DNA of 64,000 bases from Peromyscus leucopus. Taxonomy: Eukaryota > Chordata > Mammalia > Rodentia > Cricetidae. Location of the stretch: contig NC_051079.1 of NCBI RefSeq assembly GCF_004664715.2, forward strand, positions 63,614,527-63,678,526, read 5' to 3'. Shown in pieces: positions 1 to 10,640 of this stretch. Under the pieces are notes generated by a model, which did no database searches, was not told where the DNA came from, and was given only the letters and a program-made list of their open reading frames with translations. Positions within the stretch are counted from its first letter, which is position 1; every line of letters begins with the position of its first letter. Position numbers and translations under genes: made by a program.

Positions 1-156
1 GAGAGTGCTGGAGGGAGACACCTATGCCCTCTTCACACACAAATAAACCCATTACAAAGAAGAAGATTAAGCAATGACTGTGAGCAGAACTGTGTGATTG
101 GGATTGGGCTTAGCACAGATCTTGGGGAAGATTAACTGCCATTTTATACTGAATTC

Positions 157-201
157 ATATATATATATATATACATATATATACATATATATGACATTCT
201 G

Positions 202-241
<40 letters not shown>
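157..241. repeat. (TA)n followed by (TG)n microsatellite
   Basis: An alternating AT tract broken by a few ACs (about 157-192) is followed after ten bases by an uninterrupted TG tract (about 204-240). Both are simple repeats likely to vary in length between individuals. No gene context is visible. Confidence 0.95.
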
Positions 242-242
<1 letters not shown>

Positions 243-828
243 GGAAGATGTAAAAGGTTGTATAAATGGGTGGAGAAGATGATTATACAGCAATCTATAT
301 GCACTTAATGCTACAGAATTTAGAGTATACTTTAGAATGGTTGAAATGATAAAAATTTCCTGCTACGTCTACTTCATAATGAAAATAGGCATCTAAATTC
401 AGCTAAAGCACATGGTTTTGCACCCTGTCTCTTTACTATTGACTAAAATATGCTGCTTTCTTTTGGGATTTGGCATAAGTTAAAGTGTTTGCTTCGTTTC
501 TGTTAAGAGTAATGACATGCTAATGAGTGCAGGGTGTTCTAAAAACATAGAGGTGTTATTGAGAAAATACAATAGCAGCCATTCGCTCTCCCTATGCATG
601 TGGGAGTAGCCATCCAGGGACGGCAAGAGTGGATCTCCTCTACGATGGGAGGGGCAGGGGTAAAGGGAGGGATGGCAAGACAGAGAGCTAGAGGGGGAGA
701 AAGAAAGACAGATGCTGCATATTTTATTTCATTTGTAAAATCTAGCTTTCACCGCACAGATACATGTGTAGGGAATGAGCAAGGGAGAAGGTGATTGGGG
801 AAAGAATGGGTCTAGAGAGGAGAAGGAC
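242..828. other. Single-copy DNA, no feature seen
   Basis: AT-rich to mixed sequence without a recognisable repeat. The 66-codon frame at 594-794 has no recognisable domain and I do not count it as a gene. Confidence 0.6.
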
Positions 829-1003
829 TCAGTTTTATTTTACACCATGTGTGTGCTCCATGCCTGTGGAGGTCAGAGGGTGTCGGGTCCTCTGGATCTG
901 GAGTTACAAGTAGTTGTGAGCTTGAGGTGAGTGCTAAGAATCAAACCTGGGCCCGCTGCAAAAGTCCAGTGTTTCTAACTGCTGGCCATCTTTCCTGCCC
1001 TGG
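829..1003 (-). repeat. B2/B3 SINE, antisense, diverged
   Basis: Read on the minus strand, this has the B2-family order: a tRNA-derived head (complement of 'gctggccatcttt' at the high end), then the body matching 'ctggatctggagttacaa' and 'ggaggtcagaggg'. It is quite diverged, so probably an old copy. SINEs of this family are transcribed by RNA polymerase III when intact. This one is unlikely to be active. Confidence 0.8.
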
Positions 1004-1202
1004 AAAATAGATTTTTAAAAGAAATGTTACAGTACTAGGAAAAATGGGGAGTGGGTTCACCTCAGTGTTGCCCCAGGGCATTTTGTTTTCTCAGGAGTGA
1101 TTAGGGATCCACTGGGATTCTCTTGCTGTTCTGGTCTAGTTAGTTTCTTGGCATTGAGTGGCTTGGGGGATGAGCTGTGTAGCCAGGAATTAAAAACCCC
1201 TA

Positions 1203-1420
1203 GGGGGCTGGAAAGATGGCTCAGTGGTTAAGAGCACTTGTTGCTCTTGCAGAGAACTCAGGTTCAGTTCTCAGAACCCATATGGTAACTCACAACCATC
1301 TGTAACTCCAGTCCCAGGGGGTTTGATAACCTCTTCTGACCTCCGTGGGCATCAGGCATGTACATAGTGCACATACATACATACATACAGGAAAAACACT
1401 CATACACACAAAATAAACTG
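1203..1420 (+). repeat. B3/B2 SINE, near full length
   Basis: The copy starts with 'ggggctggaaagatggctca', the tRNA-derived head with A-box-like sequence. It continues through 'ggttcagttctcagaaccca' (B-box region) and 'taactccagtcccagggg', and ends in an A-rich tail with 'aaaataaac'. The length near 215 bp and the long middle segment favour the B3 subfamily. A GAT repeat has grown from the tail. Confidence 0.9.
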
Positions 1421-1456
1421 ATGATGGTGATGATGATGGTGATGATGATGATGATG
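1419..1456 (+). repeat. (GAT)n microsatellite at a SINE tail
   Basis: About twelve GAT/GGT triplets directly follow the A-rich tail of the B3 element. SINE tails commonly seed simple repeats. Confidence 0.9.
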
Positions 1457-2207
1457 TAGCCTGCAAGACTGAGGACAATGGCATTTGGAATCATGTCCAG
1501 GCTGTATAGTGCCCTGACCTGTGTTCTGTTCCTCTCTCACATAAACTTTATTCCTTTCCAAAAGCTTTAGAATTGTCTCCTCCTGCTGAGACAGGATCAG
1601 ACCTCTGTTCCAATGTCACCAGTCTCTCCTAAGAACAGGAAGAGTGGCTGGCTTGGCTTACCCAGTGTTCTGGTATGTTCTGTGCAGCATGTTACCTTCT
1701 CCTGGATGCTGTTACTGCTGCTCCCCGCTGGAACCACACTGGGCCTGGCAAGCGTGTCCCACTCTCTCTGGCTCCTTGACACTGGGGAGGGAATATGTTC
1801 TCTAGATAATGGGAAACTGGGCCCTCTGAGAACAGTGGGCAAGCAGAGAATGCAAATCGTGGGGATCGTGGAACAAAGAAGCACCCTTGGTTTTCTGAGG
1901 GGGAAAGATACCCCCCGTAAGTCTGAGCCAGGTCTTAAGGGGGTCCTTGTGATGCCCTCACACTTGCTGTTGGTCTAGCCTAGAGGCACAAGCAAGGAAG
2001 ACTGATACATTCCTCGAACTTGGCCTGCGATCCTTTGCTCCTCTCTGGCATCAACTCTGCTTTCCAAATCCACCCCTTCAAGACCCAGCAGGATCTCCTT
2101 GTCCACAGTGACATCCTGCTCTGGCCTCCTGCCTCTCCCTTGCATCAGCCCCTCAGCCATTAATTATTAATCTACATGGGCCATTTTGTCTCTTGGCTTG
2201 GACTTTT
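1457..2207. other. Single-copy DNA, no gene recognised
   Basis: Mixed-composition sequence. A 121-codon frame on the plus strand (1613-1978) overlaps a 95-codon frame on the minus strand. Neither has a recognisable domain, splice context or Kozak support. I treat both as chance. Confidence 0.55.
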
Positions 2208-2224
2208 AAAAATTAATAAAGTTT

Positions 2225-2385
2225 GCTGGGCGATGGTGGTGCACACCTTTAATCCCAGCACACGGGAGGCAGAAGCAGGCGGATCTCTGTGAGATCAAGG
2301 CCAGCCTGGTCTGCAGAGTGAGATCCAGGAAAGGCACAAAAGCTACACAGAGAAACCCTATCTTGAAAAACAAAAACAAACAAAC
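2225..2385 (+). repeat. B1 SINE, cricetid type, with target-site duplication
   Basis: A 7SL-derived B1 copy runs from 'gctgggcgatggtggtgcac' to 'acagagaaaccctatcttg' plus an A-rich tail. The core 'aggaaaggcacaaaagctac' is the form I associate with cricetid B1. The 17-bp flanks aaaaattaataaagttt (2208-2224) and aaaaattaataaaattt (2386-2402) differ at one base, so the insertion is relatively young. Confidence 0.95.
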
Positions 2386-2402
2386 AAAAATTAATAAAAT
2401 TT

Positions 2403-2690
2403 ATCTTTTGAGTGCACTTTTTATGTTTATAGGAAAATTGAGCAGAAGGTGCAGAAGTTTTTCCGTAGATCTCCTGCCTTCACACCCTCTCCCCTCCCCC
2501 CACCATCACTCCCTCATCATCGTTCCCCATCAAAGAGTGCTTGTGTTTGGATCAACGGGCCTACGTTGGTACTTCATCATTACTTGAAAGCCATGGGCTA
2601 CACTGGAGCACATTCTGTGTGTTGACCATTCTATGGGTTTGAACAGTGTGTTTGAAACAAGCTAGGGTTATCTGGAAAAAAGGGATCTTA
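2403..2690 (-). repeat. L1M 3' UTR fragment, antisense
   Basis: The plus strand carries the reverse complement of an old L1 3' end, with the pattern 'aggaaaattgagcagaaggt' followed by C-rich DNA and 'gtgtgttgaccattctatggg'. It continues after the interruption at 2691-3045. Part of one antisense L1 extending to about 5170. Confidence 0.75.
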
Positions 2691-3045
2691 ACTGAGAAAA
2701 TGTCTCATTATGATTGGCCTGTAGGCAAGTCTGTAGAGCATTTTCTCGATTGATGATTAGTGGGGGGGTGGGAGGGTGGGGGACACAGCTTATTGTAGGT
2801 GGTGCCACTCCTGGGAGGGTATAAGAAAGCAGGTTGAGCAAACCATGGGGAGTAAGCCAGGACGTGGCACTCCTCCATGACCTCTGTATTAGTTCTTGCC
2901 CCAAAGTTCCTGCCTTGGGTTCCTTCCTCTGATGTCATTGGGTGATGGACTACAAGCTATAAAATTAAATAAACTCCTTCCTTCCCAAGATGCTTTTGGT
3001 CATGGTGTTTTATCACAGCAAAAGAAAAGCTAAGACACATTCACT
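2691..3045 (+). repeat. Rodent dispersed repeat, likely MaLR-type LTR; relative of 47483-47868
   Basis: The segment runs from 'aactgagaaaatgtctcatt' through 'ataagaaagcaggttgagca' to 'gttttatcacagcaaaagaa' and 'gctaagacaca'. The reverse complement of 47483-47868 carries the same landmarks in the same order, so these are two copies of one family in opposite orientation. The ending resembles rodent MaLR LTRs; the subfamily is not determined. It interrupts an antisense L1. Confidence 0.65.
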
Positions 3046-3530
3046 ATCATGGTATTGTTATAGTATCACGAATACATAGTGCCTTCACCTCGTCATCCTT
3101 CCATAATCCCTGCCAATTACAAATATTTTTACTGTTTCCTTAGTTTTCCATTTCCCATAGTGCCATTTAGTTAGACTTACACAGTGTGTAGACTTTTCAG
3201 ACTGGCTTCTTTCACTTAGCAATACCTGTGAAGTTTTCTACATATTTTTTCATGGCTTCCTAGCTCACTTCTTTTCAGCACTCAATAATATTCTACTATC
3301 TATATGTCTTATAGCTTATGTCCCCTTCATCTACTGAAGGACATCTTGGTTGCTTCCAAGTTTGGAAGTTATAAATAAGTTGCTAAAATGTTCATGTGCA
3401 GATTTGTATATGTACGTAAGTTTTTGGTTATCTGCAGAAATGAGCTGACTCATATAATAAAAGAGTATTTAGTTTAATGAGGAACTGCCAAACTATCTTT
3501 CAAAGTGATTTTGTCATTTTCCATTCATGT
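3046..3530 (-). repeat. L1M fragment, antisense
   Basis: The plus strand shows the hallmark reverse complement of old L1 3' sequence: 'ttctttcacttagcaatacc', 'actgaaggacatcttggttg' and 'gaactgccaaactatctttc'. It is collinear with the pieces before and after, so one L1 has been split by later insertions. Confidence 0.88.
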
Positions 3531-3893
3531 GTGTGTGGTTATATGTAGGTGTTCATGTGGAAATGTGCACTGTGCGTACAGATGGGCATTCATGTGTGTA
3601 TAAAGGACAAAGGTTGGTGTTGGTGTCTTTCTTCATCATTCTCCACCTTATTCTTTGAGACAGGGTCTCTTGCTGAGCCTGGAGCCCACTGGAATGGCTA
3701 GATGCCATAGTGACATCCAGAGTTCCACCTCTTTCTACCCTCCTAGCAATGGGATTACAGACACAGACAGCTGTGCCTGACTTTTATGTGGATGCTGAGA
3801 TTCCAAAATCAGATCCTCACACTTGTGTGGCAGCCTCCTTCCTGACTGACCCCCCCAGGCCCCCACTTTCCATTCTTGCCTGCAGCAGATGAC
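3531..3893 (-). repeat. Composite B2/B3-like SINE, antisense, inserted in L1
   Basis: A GT-rich lead-in and 'ctccaccttattctttgaga' are followed by a B1-like core ('gggattacagacacagacag') and 'gctgagattccaaaatcaga', then a head like the complement of a B2-type 5' end. The same architecture recurs at 10641-10984, so it is a dispersed family. I cannot name the subfamily. It sits inside antisense L1 sequence. Confidence 0.65.
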
Positions 3894-4035
3894 AGTTTGC
3901 ATCATTCCACATCCTCACCATGACTCCACATTGAGAGCACTTTGATTTGACGCCATGTCTCTGTGTCTATGTTACATTTCATTTTTGTTTTGATTTCTAG
4001 TTCTCTAGTGGCATATGGTGTTGTGCATCTTTTCC
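3894..4035 (-). repeat. L1M fragment, antisense
   Basis: Contains 'ttccacatcctcaccatgac' and 'gttttgatttctagttctct', the diverged complement of old L1 sequence, collinear with the flanking L1 pieces. Confidence 0.8.
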
Positions 4036-4043
4036 ACATGCTT

Positions 4044-4505
4044 TCCTGAGTTATAATTTGGATTTAGAATGTTCTATTAAAACTCATGTGTTGAAGGTTT
4101 GCTCCCCAATGCAGCAGTGTTCAAAGGTAGGGTCCCTGGGTCACGAGGGCGATGACCTTATCATTCAGTTCATCTATCGATGGATTCATAGCAGAGTGGG
4201 CCCTTGGTGGGCGGCAGAAACTGTAGGAAGCAGGGTGTGGTTGGAGGAAATAGGCCACCAGGGGTATGCCCAGTTACATGTGCACCCTCTTGCAGGCTCG
4301 CCTCCCTCCCGACCCCTTCCCTCCTAGACAGTCATGAGGTGAGCTGCGTTGCCCCACCATCGGCTCTTCATTGTGGAGATCAACCTCACCACAGACCCAG
4401 AAGCAACAGAGCCGCATGACCGTGGACTCAACACAGGAGTCAAAATACATTTTCCCCCTTTTACATTGCTTCTCGTGATTTGTCACAGTGAGAGAAAGCT
4501 GACTA
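4044..4505 (+). repeat. Dispersed repeat with 8-bp flanking duplication, inserted in L1
   Basis: A segment from 'gagttataatttggatttag' through 'ggcagaaactgtaggaagca' to 'tttgtcacagtgagagaaag' splits an antisense L1. The octamer acatgctt flanks it exactly at 4036-4043 and 4506-4513, matching the expected L1 junction. It resembles a common rodent repeat ending in 'agctgactaaca'. The 8-bp duplication would suit a hAT-type element, but I do not see clear terminal inverted repeats, so the class is unassigned. Confidence 0.6.
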
Positions 4506-5170
4506 ACATGCTTACCATCTGCATATCCTCCTTGGCGAGGTGTTTCTTCGTGTCTTTTGCCTGTTTTTATTGGATTGTTAATTTCTTTTCGTGGACTTTT
4601 AAGGACTCTTTGTGCATGCTGGATAGCAATCTTTATCAAAATGTCATTACAGCACTTTCTTCCAGTCTGTAGCTCGTCTTCTTAATCATGTGGCAGTGGT
4701 GTTCAGTTTTCATTTGAACATCACCTTCTCAGTCATTTCCTTCACGTGTTGAACTTTCGGTGCTGTAAGGAGACGTCACAGCTATACCCAAGTTCATCAT
4801 GGTTTTCTCCTGTTATCCTGTGCAGTTTTATGATCTTACATGTTGCTTTCATGCCTAGGATCTGTTTCAGTTTTGGGGAAGATTGAAAGCTCCACGTCTA
4901 GAGTTATCATCAGCATCACTTGCTGACGAGCTCTGTTTCTGCATTGTATTGGCTCTTTTGTCAAAACAGTTCCTTTAAGTGTGCCTGTTTCTAAGCTCTC
5001 TGTTCTGTTCCACTGATCTATCTGCCAATGGCCTCATCGATATCACACTGCCTTAACTTTATCAATACCACTAATTTTATAGCAAGACTTAAAGTTGGAT
5101 AGTTTCAGTCCCCCAATAACTTTACTTTCTTCAATACTGAGTTGATTATTTTTGGTCTCTTTGTATGAAC
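4506..5170 (-). repeat. L1M ORF2 end/3' region fragment, antisense
   Basis: Collinear continuation of the antisense L1: 'accatctgcatatcctcctt', 'gttctgttccactgatctat' and 'atagcaagacttaaagttgg' are typical of L1 ORF2 read backwards. Multiple stops and frameshifts show it is long dead. Confidence 0.88.
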
Positions 5171-5184
5171 TTTATAGATTCATT

Positions 5185-5392
5185 TATTTATTTCTGTGAA
5201 AGTGAGTCAAGAGATGATTTCAATCTGTAGCACAGATTGGTCCTAAACTCACAGTAATTCTCTTGCTTCAATCTCCCAGTGTTGGGATTATAGGTATGAC
5301 CCACCACACCCACCCTTATTTACTTAATTTTCTGTGCTAACCCAGGAGTTCATGAATGCTAGAAAGTCTCTCTCACTGGGATCTAATCTTCT
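5185..5392 (-). repeat. B4 SINE (ID + B1-like), antisense
   Basis: On the minus strand, an ID-like tRNA-derived part (complement of 'gttcatgaatgctagaaag' near 5348-5366) precedes a B1-like part (complement of 'cccagtgttgggattatagg' near 5275). That order defines B4 elements. Diverged, with an AT-rich remnant of the tail at the low end. Confidence 0.7.
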
Positions 5393-5435
5393 ACAAGTTT
5401 TTTTTCTTAAATGGCTCAGTTGAGATACAGTTCAC
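5393..5435 (-). repeat. L1M 3' end piece, left of provirus
   Basis: A T-rich tract followed by 'tggctcagttgagatacagt', matching the start of an antisense L1 3' UTR whose next part resumes at 9587 ('ctgcaatttgcccacctaaa'). The provirus at 5436-9586 split this L1. Confidence 0.75.
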
Positions 5436-5582
5436 TGCAGTAGTACTTTTTCATCTGGGACTGCCAGCCTGCAAATAATGACACAGAGACATTATTAATT
5501 AGGAATGCTTGGCCTTAGCTTAGGCTTTCTCTAATTAGCTCTTATAACTTAATTAATCTGTTTTTATTAATTTATGTTCTAT

Positions 5583-5734
5583 AGCAGCCTTTCTTTGGGG
5601 CCACCAACCAGCTCCCAAATCATGATACAGGGTACTTATTATTAGTAATAAATGCTCGGCCTTAGCTTAAGTTCTTTTCTTGTTAGCTCTTATAACTTAA
5701 CCTGTTTCTCTTCATCTATGTTTTACCTTGGAGT

Positions 5735-5808
<74 letters not shown>

Positions 5809-6154
5809 CTACTTCCCTACTCCTCATGTCTGTCTGTCTGTCAGCTGCCTGGCTCAGGGAGTGTCCCTTTCCTTCTTCCTCATTCTCTACTTCTTCTCTC
5901 TTGAGCCTAGATTTCTCTTCCTACTTATTCTCTCTTCCCAACAGCCCCACCTATCTCTCTCCTGCCTACCTATTGACTGTTCAGCTTTTTACTAAACCAA
6001 TCAAGTGCCTTAGGCAGGCAAGATGAAACAAATGCAATACATTGTTACATAATTAAACAAATACAGCACAAACAAATGTAACACATCTTTAACAAAGGCA
6101 GCACAAACAAATGTATCACATCTTTGCCTAGTTAAAATAATATTTCACAACAAT
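5583..6154 (-). mobile_element. Nested solo LTR inside the 3' LTR
   Basis: Inserted sequence absent from the sister LTR. It has its own LTR-like layout: a 'gctcttataacttaa' motif, a CT tract, 'tactaaaccaatcaagtgcc' and a high end 'tatttcacaaca', resembling the host LTR's 'tattccacaaca'. It is therefore a related family that jumped into an existing LTR. Short flanks gttcta and attcta look like a decayed duplication. Confidence 0.7.
5736..5805. repeat. (CT)n microsatellite
   Basis: About 35 uninterrupted CT dinucleotides within the nested LTR. Mirror-symmetric polypurine/polypyrimidine tracts of this length can form triplex (H-DNA). Confidence 0.97.
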
Positions 6155-7288
6155 ATTCTACTATGTGGCTTGGTTACCTCTCCTCTGTACCATATGCCCA
6201 ACTTCTTCAGTGTTTTCTGACATCTCCATGTGTCTAGATTCATCTCCCCGAGTTCCACTCTCTCCCTGGAAGTCCTGCCTGTTTTCTCCTGCCTAGCTAT
6301 TGGCCATTTAGTTCTATATTAAACCAATCAGAAGGTGTCTTAGGCAGAGACATATCTTTACAGTGTAAACAAATATTCCACAACATTTCCCCCTTTTTGT
6401 CTAAAAAGGAAAAGTTTTAACTCTAACACATTAAAACTATATACAATAAGAACAATTATCAGGTAAGGATTACATTCACAATTTCTAGTCCATTTGTATT
6501 TGGCATATTCACAGAAAATACTCTATTATCGATCCTATCTTAATGAATACAAAATTTTATATCTAAACCACTTTCTGTCATAACGTGTATTACCAACCTA
6601 AAAACATATTTTTAGACCATAAAACATTTTCTTAGATAAACAGCTTAAGCTTTTATGTCTCTCAACTTTTGTAAGCTTTACATCTCTTTTTATAAGTTTC
6701 TTTTTTGAATTTAGTAACAAAGGAAATGGTATAATTATCTAGTCTTCAACCCCATCAGAGACCCAAGAAAGATTCAATATTACCTGAGTAAACAGGAAGG
6801 GTAGAGCAAATAACTTCCAAAACTATAGAAATGACAGAAACAGCTAGCTGCCTGGACAATCACCCAAGGTTGCTTTGCAACATTGGGGCATCTATCTCTG
6901 GCCTATGGGCTTAGAATATCTGACGGATTTTTCTGTGAGGCAGAAATTTGAAGGACTGTCTTACCTTGTCTTGGCAAAGTTTGGTAGTTGCTTTCTTTTG
7001 TGTCCTGTTTGTCTAATTTGGCAAGGACAGTTTCTTTGTCCAGTGGCTAACTTTGTCACAAATAGAAGCAAGCTCCATATGGAGGTTCTTCAATGCCCAT
7101 CATCCTTTTTTGAAGTAGATTATTGATGTCAGAAGCAAACATATCTCACTGTCATGAAAACCCTTATGTTATTAAAACATTAAATGTTGTATCCTGTAGG
7201 TCTCTGAAGAGTTTGAAGACCATCTATCTATCTAAACTATATCTCTGATCTTGAAAACATACCTAAGATGACTAAAAGTTTGATTGTT

Positions 7289-7322
7289 TTATATATATAT
7301 ATATACATATATACATATATAT
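7289..7322. repeat. (TA)n microsatellite
   Basis: Alternating TA/CA tract inside the provirus interior. Confidence 0.9.
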
Positions 7323-8762
7323 GTGTTTGTTTATGTATATATAAACAATATATGACTATATTTTATATATATTATATACCTATATTTTTTCATTATCATA
7401 AATAGTCTGTAATAATTATATTTAAGGACTAGAACATTATATTACATTTTAAAATGATCTATATAGGAAAAACACATTAAAAAGAGTAGAAACATGTATA
7501 CAGTTAGTTAAAACAAAACCTTAAATTTGTATCAATATGTAAAAATCCATACCAATGTAATATATTTAAGACAAGTAGTTGCTTTTTTAGTTTAAAGTAG
7601 ATTTGATATTCTACCCTTTAATCCTATCATTCCTATACCCCCTTTTTTTAGAAAGAGATCTCTTAATTTAATCTCCTTTGTTTAGTTTCTTCCCTGAACA
7701 TGACCAATAATAACTTTTAACCAACACCCCAAAATGATGATAAACATCCATAATCCATCAAATTACCAAAATCACCCACCCCACCTCTTGGGAATGTGGG
7801 TATCATGTTCTCTAGACTGCTTCCTGTTGTCTGGGGGCAACAGCATCTTTAGGGGACCCTGAGAAAATTGAGATAATGGTCAGGTCCTAGGGGAGCTAGT
7901 TGTATCATTTTTTGTCCAGTCTCTGTGTAATGGGAAAGTGTAGAACTTATCTGAAGTCCTGGTGGGAGTAGTCTGTGAGGCTGGACCCTTTGAATTTGTT
8001 CTGGATGCAGATTTTTGAGGAAACTGTAACAGAAGTATTTTGAGAGGCTGGATTACCTAGGCTACTTGTCTTCATTGGTGTCTGGTTCTTTGTTCTGAAA
8101 ACATATAAACTTTTACAAAAGTAACATATCTATATTAACATTAGTATGGAATGTGCAGTGTGCATAAATCAGTTAAAGATGATTCTCTGTTTTATGTTGA
8201 GCAGCAAAAAGGCATCTGTCAACTTTATAAGTCTGTTTGGACTGTATATACAACTAAACTCTCATGAGGACTCTGTAGCCAATAAGATTTATCATGTTTC
8301 ACCCAGTCTCAGCTGTTCCCATGTCCAGGGATCAGTACACATGTAACCCATCTTGTAGTTTTTTATTTTATTTTATTGTTTGGTTTCTTCCTTCTTGTTT
8401 GTATTCAAGATTTTCAGAAGGTCTCTCCCAATTGAATCTGATCTTTATTAATTTTGAAGACATCCATAGCTTTTGTTTCCTGTAGAAACAAAGGCATTAT
8501 CTCTGTCCCAATGCAACACATTTCTTGACTTCCATTCTGAAGTTAAGACATTTTTAAAATATATAGGTTTGTTAAATTTAGCAGCTTTTTTTTTTTCTAC
8601 AACCCAATGTCTCTCAGCATTTACCCTTTGCTCATCAACATCCAAAAAATTTGAAATCAACAAACAACATATAGGATCCAGGCATCCTGTGTATTTCCCA
8701 TCCTATGTGGCTTATTATTTTTTATATTACTTTTTAAAGACTTTATTGTTTTAAACTATGCG

Positions 8763-8763
8763 T

Positions 8764-8802
<39 letters not shown>

Positions 8803-8805
8803 TTA
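8763..8805. repeat. (TTTA)n microsatellite
   Basis: About ten TTTA units in a row inside the provirus interior. Confidence 0.95.
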
Positions 8806-9209
8806 TAACTGTCTATACTCATTTTTTTTTCCTTCAGTACCTAAGCACATTTTTAAGCACACTGTAACCTGTTCAGAGGTTTTCTTGGCCTGGACCTGGC
8901 TTTACTAAGGGCCTGCAGTGTTCTCTGACTGTGTGAGACAAAGCTTAAACTGCTAGGTGGCTACCAGGCCCTCCGCTGCATGACTCGGTGTTTGGCTTTG
9001 CCCACCCCCCTTGGTTCCCTGAAAGCCTAGCTCCATGCCAGCAGGTACTGGTGGGAGCCACATTTACTGCCCCAGCTCTGGTAAGTTGCTGAGCCAACGG
9101 CAGCTGATTATTGTCAGTGCTCATGGAGAGGCCCAAGTGGCTACTGCAACGGCACTGGATGGTGTGACTTCTCCATCTGCATGGTCATGCCACACATTGG
9201 AGCACCAAA

Positions 9210-9586
9210 TGTAGTAGTACTTCCTCCTCAGGGACCACCAGCCTGCAAATAACAACATGGAGACTTATTATTAATTATGAAAGCTTGGCTTTAGCTTAGG
9301 CTTTCCCCCAACTAGCTCTTATAACTTAATGAACCTGTTTTTATTAATACTATGTTCTGCCACATGACTTGGTTACCTCTCCTCTGTACCATTGTCCAAC
9401 TTCTTCAGTGTCTTCTGGCATCTCCACACACCTAAATTTATCTCCCTGAGTTCCTCTCTTTCCCTGGAAGTCCCATCTATTCGGTCCTGCCTAGTATTGG
9501 CCATTTAGCTCTTTATTAAACCAATCAGAAGGTGTCTTAGGCAGAGACACATCTTTACAGTGTAAACAAATATTCCATAGTAGTAC
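9210..9586 (-). repeat. 5' LTR of the provirus
   Basis: Uninterrupted LTR of about 375 bp whose low end (TGTAGTAGTAC) matches the start of the other LTR (TGCAGTAGTAC) at 5436. Its high end 'aaacaaatattcca' matches that at 6369-6380, but the last few bases have diverged, so the outer edge is uncertain by several bases. Confidence 0.85.
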
Positions 9587-10640
9587 ATGGTCTGCAATTT
9601 GCCCACCTAAAACATGCAATTTAATAGCTTTTTAGTGCATTCATAGAATTAGACAACTGACATTATCTAATTCCAGAACATTTGAGACATCCCCAAACAC
9701 ACCCCATTTTTGATAGAAACCATTTCCCATTCTCCTTTCCTTCTAGCCTTGACAACCATTTATTTTACTTTTTGCCCCTCTAGATTTGTCTATCCTGGAT
9801 AATCCTTATAAATGAAATTATATAGCATATGGTCTTTTGTGACTGACTTTTTCATTCTGTGTAATGTTTCAGGTACATCCATGTTGCAGTATGTTCCAAG
9901 TTTTAATTTTATGGCTAGACAGTTTCCATTGTATGAAATTTTTAAATTTTATTTATCGCTTTTGGCTATCTTCAGTGTTGTTGTGATAAGTATGTACAAG
10001 TTTACATGTAGACATATAATTCCTTTGGGGGTGTTTCTATCTACCTAGGAGTTCAGTCACTGAATCATGTGATGACTGTGTTTAACCCAGGGCTTCATGC
10101 ATGCTACATGTAGCACTGTACTACTTGGTAACCATCAGACTATCTCTGACACTGGCCACACCATTTTGTAGTCCAATCAGCAGTGTCTGAGGGCTCCAAT
10201 ACACTGCTTTGTCCACTTTTGCTATTCACTGGCTTGTAGATTCTAGATATCTTTCTGTTTGTTTGTTTGCTTTTTGTTTTGTTTTTCCAGACAGGGTTTC
10301 TCTGTGTAGTTTTGGTGCCTGTCCTGGATCTCGATCTGTAGATCAGGCTGTCCTCAAACTCACAGAGATCCACCTGGCTCTGCCTCCTGAGTGCTGGGAT
10401 TAAAGGCATGTTCCACCACTGCCCGGTGATCCTAGATATCTTAATGGGTGCATGGGGCAGCTCACTGTGGGTTTAGTTTCCATTGTCTTGTGCCAAATGA
10501 TGTTAAGCATCTTCCTATGTATTTACTGGCTTTTTTGAAGAAATATGTATTCAATTTCTTTATCATGTTGAAAAATTGGATTGTCTTCATGATCTCCTAT
10601 CCTATAGGCTGTTTCCTTCTCTGCCTCCTTTCTTTCCTTA
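9587..10640 (-). repeat. L1M 3' region, antisense, right of provirus
   Basis: Continues the L1 broken at 5435: 'ctgcaatttgcccacctaaa', 'gacaaccatttattttactt' and 'gtgactgactttttcattct' are reverse-complement L1 3' UTR. An ID-like fragment (about 10083-10145) and a B1 (10254-10431) interrupt it. It ends near the A-tract at 10640. Confidence 0.8.
10254..10431 (-). repeat. B1 SINE, antisense, with perfect target-site duplication
   Basis: A T-rich tail on the low side, then the complement of a B1: 'agacagggtttctctgtgta', 'ggtgcctgtcctggatctcg', 'gtgctgggattaaaggcatg'. The flanks ctagatatctt (10243-10253) and ctagatatctt (10432-10442) are identical, marking a young insertion into L1 sequence. Confidence 0.96.

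Larger units (their letters stand above)
5436..6385 (-). repeat. 3' LTR of the provirus, interrupted by a nested LTR
   Basis: The outer parts (5436-5582 and 6155-6385) align with the other LTR at 9210-9586. Shared landmarks include 'ctgccagcctgcaaataa' near the low end, 'gctcttataactta', 'cttggttacctctcctctgt' and 'aaaccaatcagaaggtgtct' near the high end. The middle belongs to a second, inserted LTR. Confidence 0.85.
6386..9209 (-). other. Provirus interior, AT-rich, non-coding
   Basis: The low edge is the complement of a polypurine tract and the high edge a degraded primer-binding site. Between them lies AT-rich DNA with a (TA)n tract at about 7289-7322, a T-rich tract near 8586 and a (TTTA)n tract. 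No frame longer than about 90 codons resembles a retroviral protein. This suggests a non-autonomous element mobilised in trans. Confidence 0.7.
5436..9586 (-). mobile_element. Degenerate class II (ERVK-like) provirus, minus strand
   Basis: Two related LTRs in the same orientation enclose about 2.8 kb. Read on the minus strand, the 5' LTR is at 9210-9586 and the 3' LTR at 5436-6385. A purine-rich tract abuts the 3' LTR (complement of 6386-6399), and next to the 5' LTR lies a degraded tRNA primer site whose spacing and bases best fit a lysine-1,2-type primer, as in class II elements. The interior is AT-rich and I see no gag, pol or env frame, so it was non-coding from the start or has decayed fully. 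The flanking hexamers do not match cleanly. No function remains visible. Confidence 0.8.
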
